A stretch of 24,189 bases of DNA from UBA4124 sp052034745 (GTDB taxonomy: Bacteria > Patescibacteriota > Minisyncoccia > Phycocordibacterales > UBA9973): assembly GCA_052034745.1 (NCBI GenBank), contig JBPOIF010000033.1, positions 1 through 24,189 of the forward strand, written 5' to 3'. The notes beneath the pieces were generated by a model, which did no database searches, was not told where the DNA came from, and saw nothing but the letters and a program-made list of their open reading frames with translations. This document shows, one piece after another, positions 1 through 8,162 of this stretch (the stretch's first letter is position 1; each line of letters opens with the position of its first letter). The position numbers and the translations under genes were made by a program.

Positions 1-1318
<1,318 letters not shown>

Positions 1319-1566
1319 AGTAAATTCGCAAAGCGAACTACTTAGAATGAGGCAAGAGAAATACGATATGAATCGAGTTACTCTTGCCGCTAGATTTTAC
1401 TTTCGTAATTATTGTTTTTTTAGAATAAATTCAGGTTCTTTGGTTCCCTGCCGGGTAGGCAGGAAACCTTGGATTTTTGTTGCATTATTGGTTTGTTAAA
1501 CAACACAACTCACCATCCACCTTTGTAAGCGGCTTTTTGTCCATAAACGGACAACTCTCGTGAGTG
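1319..1566 (-). promoter_or_regulatory. pre-16S leader with stem-loops and boxA-like motif
   Basis: This gene-free stretch lies between the rRNA promoter and the mature 16S 5' end. It holds a near-perfect 11-bp hairpin (1442-1452 with 1458-1468, 5-nt loop), an 8-bp inverted repeat (GGCAAGAG at 1351-1358 with CTCTTGCC at 1381-1388) and a small hairpin at 1325-1337. On the minus strand TGTTTAACA (1494-1502) resembles the core of rrn boxA antitermination sites. These look like transcribed leader, processing and antitermination signals. That reading rests on position and structure alone. Confidence 0.55.
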
Positions 1567-1572
1567 GGCTCT

Positions 1573-1600
1573 ATTATATACACATAGAAATCAAAGTCAA
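1573..1600 (-). promoter_or_regulatory. rRNA operon promoter
   Basis: On the minus strand there is TTGACT (1595-1600), a 16-nt spacer and a perfect TATAAT (1573-1578), placing the start near 1566. It sits only a few bases beyond the terminator of the upstream Nudix gene. Confidence 0.85.
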
Positions 1601-1605
1601 GCATG

Positions 1606-1634
1606 AAAAAAGCCCCCGTTTATAAGGGGCTTTT
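1606..1634 (-). terminator. terminator of the 180-aa Nudix gene
   Basis: On the minus strand a 9-bp stem AAAAGCCCC / GGGGCTTTT with a 9-nt loop runs into six T. It follows the Nudix stop at 1656 and insulates the rRNA promoter that starts about 6 bp further on. Confidence 0.85.
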
Positions 1635-1655
1635 GGGAGAAATGCCGGAGTTCTG

Positions 1656-2198
1656 TCATACCGCTTTTTTGAAGTGTTCTAGCACTTCTTCAAAAGAGGT
1701 ATTGAATCGAAATGATTGATCCAAGACAGTCTTTTCATCATGGGAAAACCATTGGTGTCCTTTGAACTGTATCCCCATAAGGATAGCAGGAACAAAGCTT
1801 TCATCCCCTGTTTTCATATAATCCGTTCTCCACGGAATATTAATGATATCAAACCACTGAGGATCAGCCATCTCTTCTGTTGTCTCAGGGACTTTGTGAA
1901 TTTTTTGAAAACTCCGGTAGCACAAAACAGTAAATGACTCAGATTCAAAAGGCTTTTTATCTTCACCTTTATAAAAATCAACCACTCCGACGAGTTTCAA
2001 CATTGGGGTATTCAAAATGATGCCCCCATTTGTTTCCTTCAAAACCTCGCGTTTTGCACAAGCAAGAGGGTCACCCCGGTCTATGTCCTCCAGTTTTCCT
2101 CCGTATCCGAAGTATTTTCCTTTTCCAACACCACGGCATTTTTTTGCCATAAGAACCTGGCTTTGGTCATTAATGAAATAAATGATTACTCCTTTCAT
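1656..2198 (-). CDS. Nudix hydrolase, MutT/MTH1-like (180 aa)
   Basis: Predicted Nudix pyrophosphohydrolase. Such enzymes cleave nucleoside diphosphates linked to another group, and MTH1/MutT relatives remove oxidised dNTPs. The N-terminus (MKGVIIYFIND) is the usual first strand. The box begins GYGGKLED near residues 31-38, as in MTH1-like proteins (FGGK), and continues to REVLKET. The box is not canonical: two residues seem to be inserted before RE, the first Glu is replaced by Asp, and REUxEE reads REVLKE with Lys at the first of the paired glutamates. Activity may therefore be altered. It is divergent from another Nudix gene at 2294 and ends at a strong terminator. The stop is TGA, which argues against UGA recoding. 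Substrate not predictable. Confidence 0.8.
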   Translation of the reverse strand: MKGVIIYFINDQSQVLMAKKCRGVGKGKYFGYGGKLEDIDRGDPLACAKREVLKETNGGIILNTPMLKLVGVVDFYKGEDKKPFESESFTVLCYRSFQKIHKVPETTEEMADPQWFDIINIPWRTDYMKTGDESFVPAILMGIQFKGHQWFSHDEKTVLDQSFRFNTSFEEVLEHFKKAV

Positions 2199-2215
2199 GA
2201 TAGAACGTTTTGTCT

Positions 2216-2246
2216 ACCATACTAAAGATAAAATGGTGTAAGTCAA
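2216..2246 (-). promoter_or_regulatory. weak candidate promoter of the 180-aa Nudix gene
   Basis: On the minus strand TTGACT (2241-2246) is followed by TATGGT (2216-2221). The 19-nt spacer is longer than ideal, so this is tentative. It would give a leader of about 10 nt. Confidence 0.3.
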
Positions 2247-2293
2247 TATTTGAATAAACAAAATAATGTAGTACTGTCATTAAAAAGCTCATT

Positions 2294-2809
2294 ATGACGT
2301 ATCATATGCACGGATCCTTCGTGGTCCTTGAGGTAAATGGCAAATACCTCTTTCTCAAACGGAACGACAATGGCAGATGGGACCTTCCTGGTGGCGGTTT
2401 CAATATGGACGAAGTTGATTACAAAAAAGTGCTCCTTCGGGAACTAGAGGAAGAAGCAGGGGTTGTTATCGATCCTGAGATCCTCCAACTCTGTGCAAAC
2501 CTCGGCCAGCGCCTACCCAAAAAAGTTGTCGAACACTATGGCGGAAATGCTCATATGGGATTTGTGTGGCTTCACTGCGCAACTATACACAAACTTCCTG
2601 ACGAAGATTTCCCTATTGTTCTTGGAAACGAGCACTCGGACTACTATTTCTTCACCTATGACGAAATCATCAAAGAGTACGAGAAGTTTTCTTCTGGTCC
2701 GCTGTGGTTCTTCTTTACCTTCCTCGCCTTTCGACAGACAGGCAAAGTGCAAGAAGGAATGCTCAGCGAACGTCGATTCTGGCAAGGAAAAGAGTACATT
2801 GCCCCCTAA
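2294..2809 (+). CDS. Nudix hydrolase (171 aa)
   Basis: Predicted Nudix hydrolase of unknown substrate. The box reads GGGFNMDE followed, after eight rather than seven residues, by a perfect RELEEEAGV (about residues 33-57). This gives the full set of metal-binding glutamates, with one extra residue before RE. An N-terminal strand (GSFVVLEVNGKYLFLKR) and an LPGGG turn precede it, as expected. No Shine-Dalgarno is present before the ATG at 2294; an in-frame ATG at 2306 (MHGSF) is an equally plausible start. The gene diverges from the Nudix gene at 1656-2198 and ends at an intrinsic terminator 3 nt after its stop. A long minus-strand ORF across it is an antisense shadow. Confidence 0.85.
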   Translation: MTYHMHGSFVVLEVNGKYLFLKRNDNGRWDLPGGGFNMDEVDYKKVLLRELEEEAGVVIDPEILQLCANLGQRLPKKVVEHYGGNAHMGFVWLHCATIHKLPDEDFPIVLGNEHSDYYFFTYDEIIKEYEKFSSGPLWFFFTFLAFRQTGKVQEGMLSERRFWQGKEYIAP

Positions 2810-2811
2810 CA

Positions 2812-2838
2812 GGCTGCGGTTTAACACCGCAGCCTTTT
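2812..2838 (+). terminator. intrinsic terminator after the 171-aa Nudix gene
   Basis: GGCTGCGGT / ACCGCAGCC, 9-bp perfect stem (2812-2820 with 2826-2834), 5-nt loop, then TTTT. The loop and 3' arm also carry the candidate -35 of the next gene. Confidence 0.85.
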
Positions 2839-2848
2839 CGTATACAAT
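2821..2848 (+). promoter_or_regulatory. promoter of the nucleotidyltransferase, overlapping the terminator
   Basis: TTAACA (2821-2826), 16-nt spacer, TACAAT (2843-2848). The hexamer ends 6 nt before the ATG at 2855, so the predicted start of transcription is the A of the ATG, giving a leaderless mRNA. Confidence 0.6.
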
Positions 2849-2854
2849 ATTTTC

Positions 2855-3553
2855 ATGAAAGCAATCATTCTTGCAGGAGGAAAAGGTTCCCGGTTTGCGC
2901 CATTGACCGATACTATTCCAAAAGCACTTCTCCCAATATCTGACAATAAAACACTTATTGAAAGCATCCTCGCTATGCTTCCTGAATCTATCGACACGGC
3001 AATCATCACGACAAAATATCTTGGTGAACAGATAGAAAAACACATTGGGAGCTCTTATAACGGGAAGAAGATTTTTTATACAAAGCAACCTGAAAACCAA
3101 GACGGGACCTGGCCTCCTTTTTATTCTGCAAAAGAGCACATTGCGCAAGGTGAAAAATTTTGCGTCTTTAACTGCGACGATCTTTTTGATACAAACGAAC
3201 TTGAGCAGATAATAAAAGATGGTCATATCGGCATCGGGGTAACAACTACAACACTCCCCGCAAAGTATCACGGCGTACGCACAACCCCAGATGGGTTCCT
3301 TGAAAGACTAGAACGCCACCCAAATGAAAACCGCGAAGAGCTCCTCGAAGATACCTTTACGAACGGTTTCTTTCTCCTCGATAGTACAGCTTTTGATTTC
3401 CCTCCTGTTGCGCTTATTGATGGAGAATACGGGCTCCCGCAAACAATCCTTGCCCAACAAAAATCCTACCCGCTCTTTGTCCATAAAATGAACTACTGGC
3501 AACCGTGCAACACGTTTGAAGATTTAGAAAAAATCAAAACTTTTATTCGATAG
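2855..3553 (+). CDS. nucleotidyltransferase (NDP-sugar pyrophosphorylase-like)
   Basis: A 232-aa GT-A fold nucleotidyltransferase, predicted to join a sugar-1-phosphate with an NTP to give an NDP-sugar for glycan or envelope synthesis. The N-terminus holds the signature LAGGKGSRFAPLTDTIPKAL (about residues 6-25), with the G-rich NTP-binding loop and the conserved PKAL lysine. FNCDDLFD near residues 107-114 supplies the metal-binding aspartate. The C-terminal YWQPCNTFEDLEKI resembles the W-x-D/N-T-x-xDL end of RmlA/GalU-type enzymes. It lacks a C-terminal hexapeptide domain. The start has no Shine-Dalgarno and lies 6 nt from a -10 box. Its 3' end overlaps the convergent dipeptidase gene by 11 bp. 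The actual sugar is unknown. Confidence 0.85.
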   Translation: MKAIILAGGKGSRFAPLTDTIPKALLPISDNKTLIESILAMLPESIDTAIITTKYLGEQIEKHIGSSYNGKKIFYTKQPENQDGTWPPFYSAKEHIAQGEKFCVFNCDDLFDTNELEQIIKDGHIGIGVTTTTLPAKYHGVRTTPDGFLERLERHPNENREELLEDTFTNGFFLLDSTAFDFPPVALIDGEYGLPQTILAQQKSYPLFVHKMNYWQPCNTFEDLEKIKTFIR

Positions 3554-4181
3554 GACCGTAAAAACATACGTCTCGTCTTGTGTAGGCGGCCCAAGGACGA
3601 TCTCCATACGAATAGTGCCACCACTCAAGAGGATAATTGGCAAAGCCGGCACTTGTCATAACATTAAAAAGCATTTTTCTATTTTCTCTCTGTTTATCTG
3701 AAACAAGATCTGAATGGGTATGAACCTTTTTTCCAAAATCAGTAAAAGAAGAACCCATATCCAGCCTGTTACCATTTTCATCTACTATGGTCACATCGAC
3801 TGCGGCACCGCATTGATGGGAAGACCCTCCAGGAGGAGCGGTGTATTGACTGGCTTTCTTTATCCATTTTTTATATCGAAAAATCATCTCAAAAGGGTGC
3901 TTTTTTGCCATCTGCCAAAGCCTATTTCGCCACATCTCTTTTTGCATCTGAAAAGGACGATAGGCAGTAACAATAAGTAATTTGTAACCAGAAGGAAGTG
4001 TATTGGCCGCTGATACAAGAAGAGCGCACACCTCTTTACGAAGTAATGGGGACAAATATTTATGTTCTCGCAAGAGTTTTATTTTTTCTCCCTCAGGAAT
4101 AGAAACAAGTGGTTCATTATTCTCTTCTATTGTTACTTTTTTTATAACTTCTAAAGGAAGCCCCTCTGTTATTTGTTGCAT
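3543..4181 (-). CDS. D-alanyl-D-alanine dipeptidase, VanX/peptidase M15D-like
   Basis: A 212-aa zinc peptidase of the M15 family. Conserved residues visible are the SxHxxGxAxD motif (SSHQCGAAVD near residues 120-129), giving the first zinc His and Asp, and the C-terminal ExxH in LEWWHYSYGDR, giving the catalytic Glu and third zinc ligand. TAYRPFQMQ matches the RP loop of VanX. Length matches VanX (about 200 aa). No clear signal peptide, so it is probably cytoplasmic, consistent with D-Ala-D-Ala hydrolysis in cell-wall recycling or scavenging of partner-cell peptidoglycan rather than resistance; no vanHA or regulators accompany it. It starts 2 nt after the stop of the membrane-protein gene (TAA, AC, ATG), so the two are co-transcribed. 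Confidence 0.85.
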   Translation of the reverse strand: MQQITEGLPLEVIKKVTIEENNEPLVSIPEGEKIKLLREHKYLSPLLRKEVCALLVSAANTLPSGYKLLIVTAYRPFQMQKEMWRNRLWQMAKKHPFEMIFRYKKWIKKASQYTAPPGGSSHQCGAAVDVTIVDENGNRLDMGSSFTDFGKKVHTHSDLVSDKQRENRKMLFNVMTSAGFANYPLEWWHYSYGDRPWAAYTRRDVCFYGPIE

Positions 4182-4183
4182 GT

Positions 4184-4792
4184 TTATTTTGCCACCGCTG
4201 CTGCCTGTTCTGTGTTTATTAATTCTTTTTCTAAAGATGTTTGTTTGTTTTTATATACAAAAATTCCAAAAAGGATTCCCACTGAAACCTGCCACACTAT
4301 AAAAGGATTGTTAAACCATTTAATATTGTATGTGTCCGGATGTGTTAAAAAATAAGCGAAGGTTAGATTTGACAAAGACCCAACAACACCAAGTAAAAGA
4401 AATTGGATTAAGCTCAATTTCTGAACTCTGCGATGTACGGTACTCGCCAGAAGAATTGCCCCAATAAACCCAGAAACAAGAGCTGCGAGTTGAGCAGTAC
4501 CAAAACTTATTTTCCCCCCATTAAAAAAATTCACCCCTTTTAAAGCCAAAACTAAAAAACCTGCCATATAAGCAAAAAACATCGCAATAACAGAACCCTG
4601 GACGAAATGATGTCTATTTTTAAAGAAAGGGATTTTAAATTGCACCCCCATCCATACACTAAAAAGCAATCCGAAAAACAACCCAGGAAGAAGTGCTATT
4701 GGAATCACAAAACCTCCCAATAATCCCAAGTAAGATAATGAGCCTGAAACGAAAAGAATAAGTATCAAAAAACCCCACGATAAAATTTTCAT
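4184..4792 (-). CDS. six-helix integral membrane protein, unknown function
   Basis: This 202-aa protein is not recognised. Hydrophobic segments lie roughly at residues 6-26, 28-49, 65-86, 96-118, 126-147 and 161-181, suggesting six membrane helices with short loops and a charged C-terminal tail (KNKQTSLEKELINTEQ). No catalytic motif is evident. It is the first gene of a two-gene unit with the VanX-like dipeptidase 2 nt downstream, so a link with envelope peptides or transport is possible, from context only. The ATG at 4792 is 8 nt from a TATACT and has no Shine-Dalgarno. Confidence 0.75.
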   Translation of the reverse strand: MKILSWGFLILILFVSGSLSYLGLLGGFVIPIALLPGLFFGLLFSVWMGVQFKIPFFKNRHHFVQGSVIAMFFAYMAGFLVLALKGVNFFNGGKISFGTAQLAALVSGFIGAILLASTVHRRVQKLSLIQFLLLGVVGSLSNLTFAYFLTHPDTYNIKWFNNPFIVWQVSVGILFGIFVYKNKQTSLEKELINTEQAAAVAK

Positions 4793-4800
4793 ACTAAATA

Positions 4801-4829
4801 AGTATACTACCTCGCCACCTTCGTGTTAT
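4801..4829 (-). promoter_or_regulatory. promoter of the membrane protein-dipeptidase unit
   Basis: On the minus strand ATAACA (4824-4829), 17-nt spacer, TATACT (4801-4806). The hexamer ends 8 nt before the ATG, leaving a leader of about 2 nt. It overlaps the region upstream of the divergent 55-aa ORF. Confidence 0.55.
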
Positions 4830-4848
4830 AGTAGGCAAAACTACTGAT

Positions 4849-5016
4849 ATGCAAGTAAAAGTATGGGCTTATTCAGAAATAGAAAAAAAGCCCGAGACAC
4901 CTTTTATTCTGAGGCCAAATGAAGGCCCAAGAATTGTTTTAGACGAAAAAATATTAAAGGAGATGTCGAAATCCTTTTCCAACTTTTTGGAAAAGATTCG
5001 AACATCGTCAGCTTAA
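4849..5016 (+). CDS. small hypothetical protein (55 aa)
   Basis: This short ORF starts MQVKVWAYSEIEKKPETPF and ends FLEKIRTSSA. It fills the gap between two divergent or convergent neighbours, reads with a normal coding composition, and is followed 6 nt later by a strong terminator, which is why I call it real. A TATAGT lies at 4827-4832, which would leave a leader of about 10 nt. There are no membrane segments and no recognised domain; the C-terminal half is predicted helical and charged. Function unknown. Confidence 0.55.
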   Translation: MQVKVWAYSEIEKKPETPFILRPNEGPRIVLDEKILKEMSKSFSNFLEKIRTSSA

Positions 5017-5022
5017 AGGCAG

Positions 5023-5054
5023 AAACTGCGCGGTATATACCGCGCAGTTTTTAA
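5023..5054. terminator. bidirectional terminator, perfect 28-bp palindrome
   Basis: A perfect palindrome at 5023-5050 (arms AAACTGCGCGGTAT) forms a 12-bp stem with a TATA loop. Five T follow on the plus strand and three on the minus. It lies between the 55-aa ORF (+) and the end of smc (-), serving both. Confidence 0.85.
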
Positions 5055-5063
5055 TTGCAAAAA

Positions 5064-7331
5064 TTATTTCGCCACCTTTACCGCTTCGTCAAACTTGATC
5101 GAGAGGAGTTTTGAGGCGCCATCAGAACCAAGGGTCACTCCATAGAGCACATTTGCGCGAGACATTGTCTCACGGTTGTGTGTGACCACGATAAGCTGTG
5201 AGTATTCACTGAGTCGCTCTACCATATCGCCATAACGACGAGAATTTGCTTCGTCGAGCGCTGCGTCTGTCTCATCGAGCACGAGAAATGGTGGTGGGTT
5301 CACCTGAGAGATCGCAAAGAGAAGCGCGATAGACACGAGCGAACGCTCTCCTCCTGAGAGCATGGTGAGCTCTTTGACTTTCTTTTCTGGCAAACTCACA
5401 TGCACTTCGATACCACGCTCCATGAACTGTTCGTCTTCGGACTCTTCTGCTTCTTCCATAGATTCCTCATCGAGCACTTCTATGTCGCTCTTTCGTTTGC
5501 GACGCTTTTCGAGCGTGATAGAAAGAAACGCATTTCCCCCACCAAACATGGTTTTGAAAAATTCTCCAAAACGCTCATTGATGACCTGGACCCCTGCCGT
5601 AAACTTGTCATCGAGGATCTTCTTGAGATCGATAATGAGTGCTTCGAGATTGCGGATACTGCCTTCGATATCAATCACTTCACGCGAGAGAAATTCGTCA
5701 CGCTCTCTGGTGGTATCGTATTCGGTCACCACATCGTTGCCGATGCCTGAGTGCTCTTCGTAACGGATCTTGAGTCGATCAATCATACGTCTCCTGTCGT
5801 GGAGATCCATCTCAGGGATTGCAACGGCATCTTTGAGTGCATGGAGAAATGTAGGACCAAAGAGAAATGCAGCCTCCTTGAGCTCAGTATCAAAACGTTC
5901 TTTTCTCTCCACAAACGCCCCACGAGAAACCTCGAGGATGTGCTTGTCTGTCTCACACTCCTTGAGAAGCCCCATAAGCTCGTACCTGGCCCGTGTACGT
6001 GCCTCTCCCTGTCCTATGTGCACATCGCGTGCTTGCTCTGCTCCCGAGAGCGCGTGGAGCGCAGCATCCTCTTCTTTGACCAAGGTAGCGAGTTCTCGTC
6101 CAAGTGCTTCGAGTTCAAGAGCGGTATCTTTGAGATCAGGCCCTTGCGCCTGCATGGTGTCACTGCTTTCTGGTTGCTTTGACTGACGTGCATGGAGTGC
6201 AACAAGAAGCCCTTCGAGACTTGCGAGTGCCTCCTTTACGGCATCGAGTGTCTGCGCGCTTTTCACCACAGACAAAAAATATTCGATATCAGAGAGAACT
6301 TGTCGGTATTCACTCGGAGCAAACACCACCGCAGGACCTTCTGGTTTTGCAAACATCTGTGCGTGCATCTGACGATGCGCTTCGATGATACCCTCGAGTC
6401 GCCCGATACGCTGTTCGATCGTGCGTCTTGTGTCTCGCAGCTTCGTCAGTGTCTGCCTGAGGTCGGCAATGTGTGTCGATGTTGTATCTGCCGTTTCTTT
6501 GGTATCAGGAAGTGCATCGAGCTTGTCCTGGGTATCTTTGCGCTTATCCTCAATGATTCGCATCGCTCCTGAAATCCGCTCTTCTTCAGAGGCAAGCTGT
6601 GTTCGCTCAGTCGCAAGAAATGTAATGAGCGCTTCTTCGAGCTCACTGCGTATCGCTCGAGCCTTTTCAACTTTTTCAACCTGCTTTTTGAGAAAGTTCA
6701 GATGGGGAGCAAGTTCACGACGAAGCGACTGGACGTCCTTGAGTGTCTCCATTGTCTTTGCGAGTTTGTGCTCACTCTCTTTGATACGAAAGTGGTACAC
6801 CTTGAGCCCGAGTGCATCTTCGAGCATTTCACGACGTTCTCGTGCATTTGCGCGGAGGATACCGTCAGCCTCTCCTTGTGAGATGATATGGTGCGTCGAG
6901 GTTCCGATATTGACCGAAGAGAGAAGCTCCACCATCTGTTTGAGACGAATCTCACTGCCATTCAAGAGATATCGACTCGTTCCGTCTGCCACGATTTCAC
7001 GAGTAAACGTCACGACATCAAAAGGAAGTGGTGACTTTCCTTCGGCAGTTTGAAAGCCAAACATCTTGTCCGTGTTATCAAAAGAGATAGAGACGGCCGC
7101 ACGAGAGAGTTTGTGCACCGAATTTGACCCTCGAAAGATGAGGTCTCCTCCTGACTTTCCTCGCATACTTTTCATCGACTGTTCACCGAGCACGAAACGA
7201 AACGCCTCAACAACGTTTGATTTCCCCGAACCATTGGGACCCACCACTGCAATCACTGGCGCAGTGAAAGAGAGCGTCGACTTTTTGGCAAACGATTTAA
7301 ATCCGGCAATCTCTATTTCTTGGAGACGCAT
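5064..7331 (-). CDS. smc: SMC-family ATPase, short form (755 aa)
   Basis: Chromosome-condensation ATPase of the SMC family. N-terminal head: Walker A GPNGSGKSN at residues 31-39, with the SMC-type start RLQEIEIAGFKSFA and IISQGEADGI. C-terminal head: ABC signature LSGGERS (658-664), Walker B FLVLDETDAALDE (about 682-694) and a conserved VVTHNRETM. Between them are helical stretches rich in E, K, R and L. Bacterial SMC is usually near 1,150-1,200 aa; here the arms are short and residues about 335-600 show no recognisable glycine-rich hinge. An acidic insert (EESMEEAEESEDE) sits in the C-head. The start is ATG 7331 (MRLQEIE) rather than the TTG 9 nt upstream, because an extended -10 ends 8 nt before it. 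It is the last gene of the rpmF-nusB-rnc-smc series. It could alternatively be called an SMC/Rad50-like ATPase. Confidence 0.9.
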   Translation of the reverse strand: MRLQEIEIAGFKSFAKKSTLSFTAPVIAVVGPNGSGKSNVVEAFRFVLGEQSMKSMRGKSGGDLIFRGSNSVHKLSRAAVSISFDNTDKMFGFQTAEGKSPLPFDVVTFTREIVADGTSRYLLNGSEIRLKQMVELLSSVNIGTSTHHIISQGEADGILRANARERREMLEDALGLKVYHFRIKESEHKLAKTMETLKDVQSLRRELAPHLNFLKKQVEKVEKARAIRSELEEALITFLATERTQLASEEERISGAMRIIEDKRKDTQDKLDALPDTKETADTTSTHIADLRQTLTKLRDTRRTIEQRIGRLEGIIEAHRQMHAQMFAKPEGPAVVFAPSEYRQVLSDIEYFLSVVKSAQTLDAVKEALASLEGLLVALHARQSKQPESSDTMQAQGPDLKDTALELEALGRELATLVKEEDAALHALSGAEQARDVHIGQGEARTRARYELMGLLKECETDKHILEVSRGAFVERKERFDTELKEAAFLFGPTFLHALKDAVAIPEMDLHDRRRMIDRLKIRYEEHSGIGNDVVTEYDTTRERDEFLSREVIDIEGSIRNLEALIIDLKKILDDKFTAGVQVINERFGEFFKTMFGGGNAFLSITLEKRRKRKSDIEVLDEESMEEAEESEDEQFMERGIEVHVSLPEKKVKELTMLSGGERSLVSIALLFAISQVNPPPFLVLDETDAALDEANSRRYGDMVERLSEYSQLIVVTHNRETMSRANVLYGVTLGSDGASKLLSIKFDEAVKVAK

Positions 7332-7339
7332 GTAAAACA

Positions 7340-7348
7340 ATTATACCA
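7340..7348 (-). promoter_or_regulatory. extended -10 promoter of smc
   Basis: TGGTATAAT on the minus strand, ending 8 nt before the ATG. No convincing -35 at 16-18 nt; the TGn extension probably compensates. Predicted leader about 2 nt. Confidence 0.6.
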
Positions 7349-7393
7349 AAGAAAACGTATTATTTCCTTTACAGAAAAACAAAAAAGGTGGAC

Positions 7394-8083
7394 CTACCAC
7401 CCTTTTGCTTCAATTGCTGCTTGTGCAGCTGCTTGTTGTGCTTCTTGTTTGCTTCTGCCTTTTCCTTCAGCCACCTTGGTCTCTCCAAAAAAGATTGCGA
7501 CCGTGAACCATTTGTCATGATCAGGTCCCACCTCTGCAACAACTTTGTACGCAGGAGTGACCCCGATCTTTTCTTGTGCTTCTTCTTGCACGAGACTCTT
7601 TGGATCTTTCCACGATTTCTTTGCGATAATCTCAATGAGACGTGGCAAGAGTGTCGCGTGGATAAAGGTCTTGCACGATTCATACCCCTGATCAATGTAC
7701 AGCGCCCCAACAAAAGATTCGTACGTATTTGCAAGAATAGTCGAACGTGCACGACCAGTATCTTTTTGTTCACCTTTTGACAGGAGAAGGTACTCGTTCA
7801 TTCCAAGCGCAAGTGCGACTTCACCGATTACGACCGCGTTTACGAGCGCGCTTCGATAGGCAGTGAGATCACCTTCAGGGTTCGATGGATAAGTACGATA
7901 GAGATGATCAGTAACGACAAGCTCGAGCACTGCATCTCCGAGAAATTCGAGGCGCTCGTTGTGTTCGAGACCACTTTTTGGATTTTCATTGATAAATGAA
8001 CGGTGAATAAATGCATGTTGAAGGAGTCCTTTGTTGACAAATGAGATGCCAAGGGATTGTTCAAACTGAGTAAAGTCTTTCAT
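7394..8083 (-). CDS. rnc: ribonuclease III
   Basis: Double-strand-specific endoribonuclease for rRNA and mRNA processing. The 229-aa protein has the normal length. The catalytic domain carries the family signature NERLEFLGDAVL (residues 42-53: E43, E46, D50). The second metal-binding segment reads LANTYESFVGALYID (about 117-131), where E122 is kept but the position of E. coli D114 is Asn (N119). The dsRNA-binding domain runs from DPKSLVQEE (about 157) to the end, including KGRSKQEAQQAAAQ. The gene lies between the NusB-Nudix fusion and smc, as in the common rpmF-rnc-smc order. No Shine-Dalgarno precedes the ATG; a weak TACAAA ends 7 nt before it, downstream of a long hairpin. Confidence 0.95.
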   Translation of the reverse strand: MKDFTQFEQSLGISFVNKGLLQHAFIHRSFINENPKSGLEHNERLEFLGDAVLELVVTDHLYRTYPSNPEGDLTAYRSALVNAVVIGEVALALGMNEYLLLSKGEQKDTGRARSTILANTYESFVGALYIDQGYESCKTFIHATLLPRLIEIIAKKSWKDPKSLVQEEAQEKIGVTPAYKVVAEVGPDHDKWFTVAIFFGETKVAEGKGRSKQEAQQAAAQAAIEAKGW

Positions 8084-8101
8084 AGTCTAGTTTGTAAGTG
8101 A

Positions 8102-8158
8102 TAGGTAATAGGTTAAAGGTAATAGCGACATACGCTATAACCTGTAACCTACGACCTA
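8102..8158. repeat. long imperfect hairpin built of AGGTTA/TAGGT-like units
   Basis: The 26-nt arms 8102-8127 and 8133-8158 match at 22 of 26 positions around a 5-nt loop. Each arm is itself made of short repeats (TAGGTAATAGG, GGTTA, AGGTAATAG). It fills the gap between the nusB-Nudix stop and the rnc ATG on the same strand. No T-run follows, so it is not a standard terminator; it could be a processing or stability element, or a dispersed intergenic repeat. Confidence 0.75.
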
Positions 8159-8162
8159 CACC

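Noticed and set aside
1442..1468. Plus-strand terminator in the 16S leader
   Set aside because: No plus-strand gene precedes it and no immediate T-run follows; it fits better as a leader hairpin of the rRNA transcript.
1656..1658. UGA recoding (code 25 or 4), known in some CPR lineages
   Set aside because: TGA terminates the 180-aa Nudix gene right before its terminator, and no in-frame TGA is needed in any gene.
2513..3271. 252-codon minus-strand ORF across the end of the Nudix gene and most of the nucleotidyltransferase
   Set aside because: It is antisense to two genes with clear conserved motifs, has no domain, and is rich in Cys and Phe as expected for a shadow frame.
6385..7053. 222-codon plus-strand ORF inside smc, very Ser/Arg-rich
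   Set aside because: It is the antisense frame of TCGAG-rich smc codons, without promoter or domain.
7332..7340. TTG start at 7340 for SMC
   Set aside because: It would lie within the -10 TATAAT; the ATG at 7331 fits the SMC N-terminus and the promoter distance.
8102..8158. Possible CRISPR array because of repeated AGGTTA-like units
   Set aside because: Units are 6-10 bp, without regular spacers; the structure is one hairpin.
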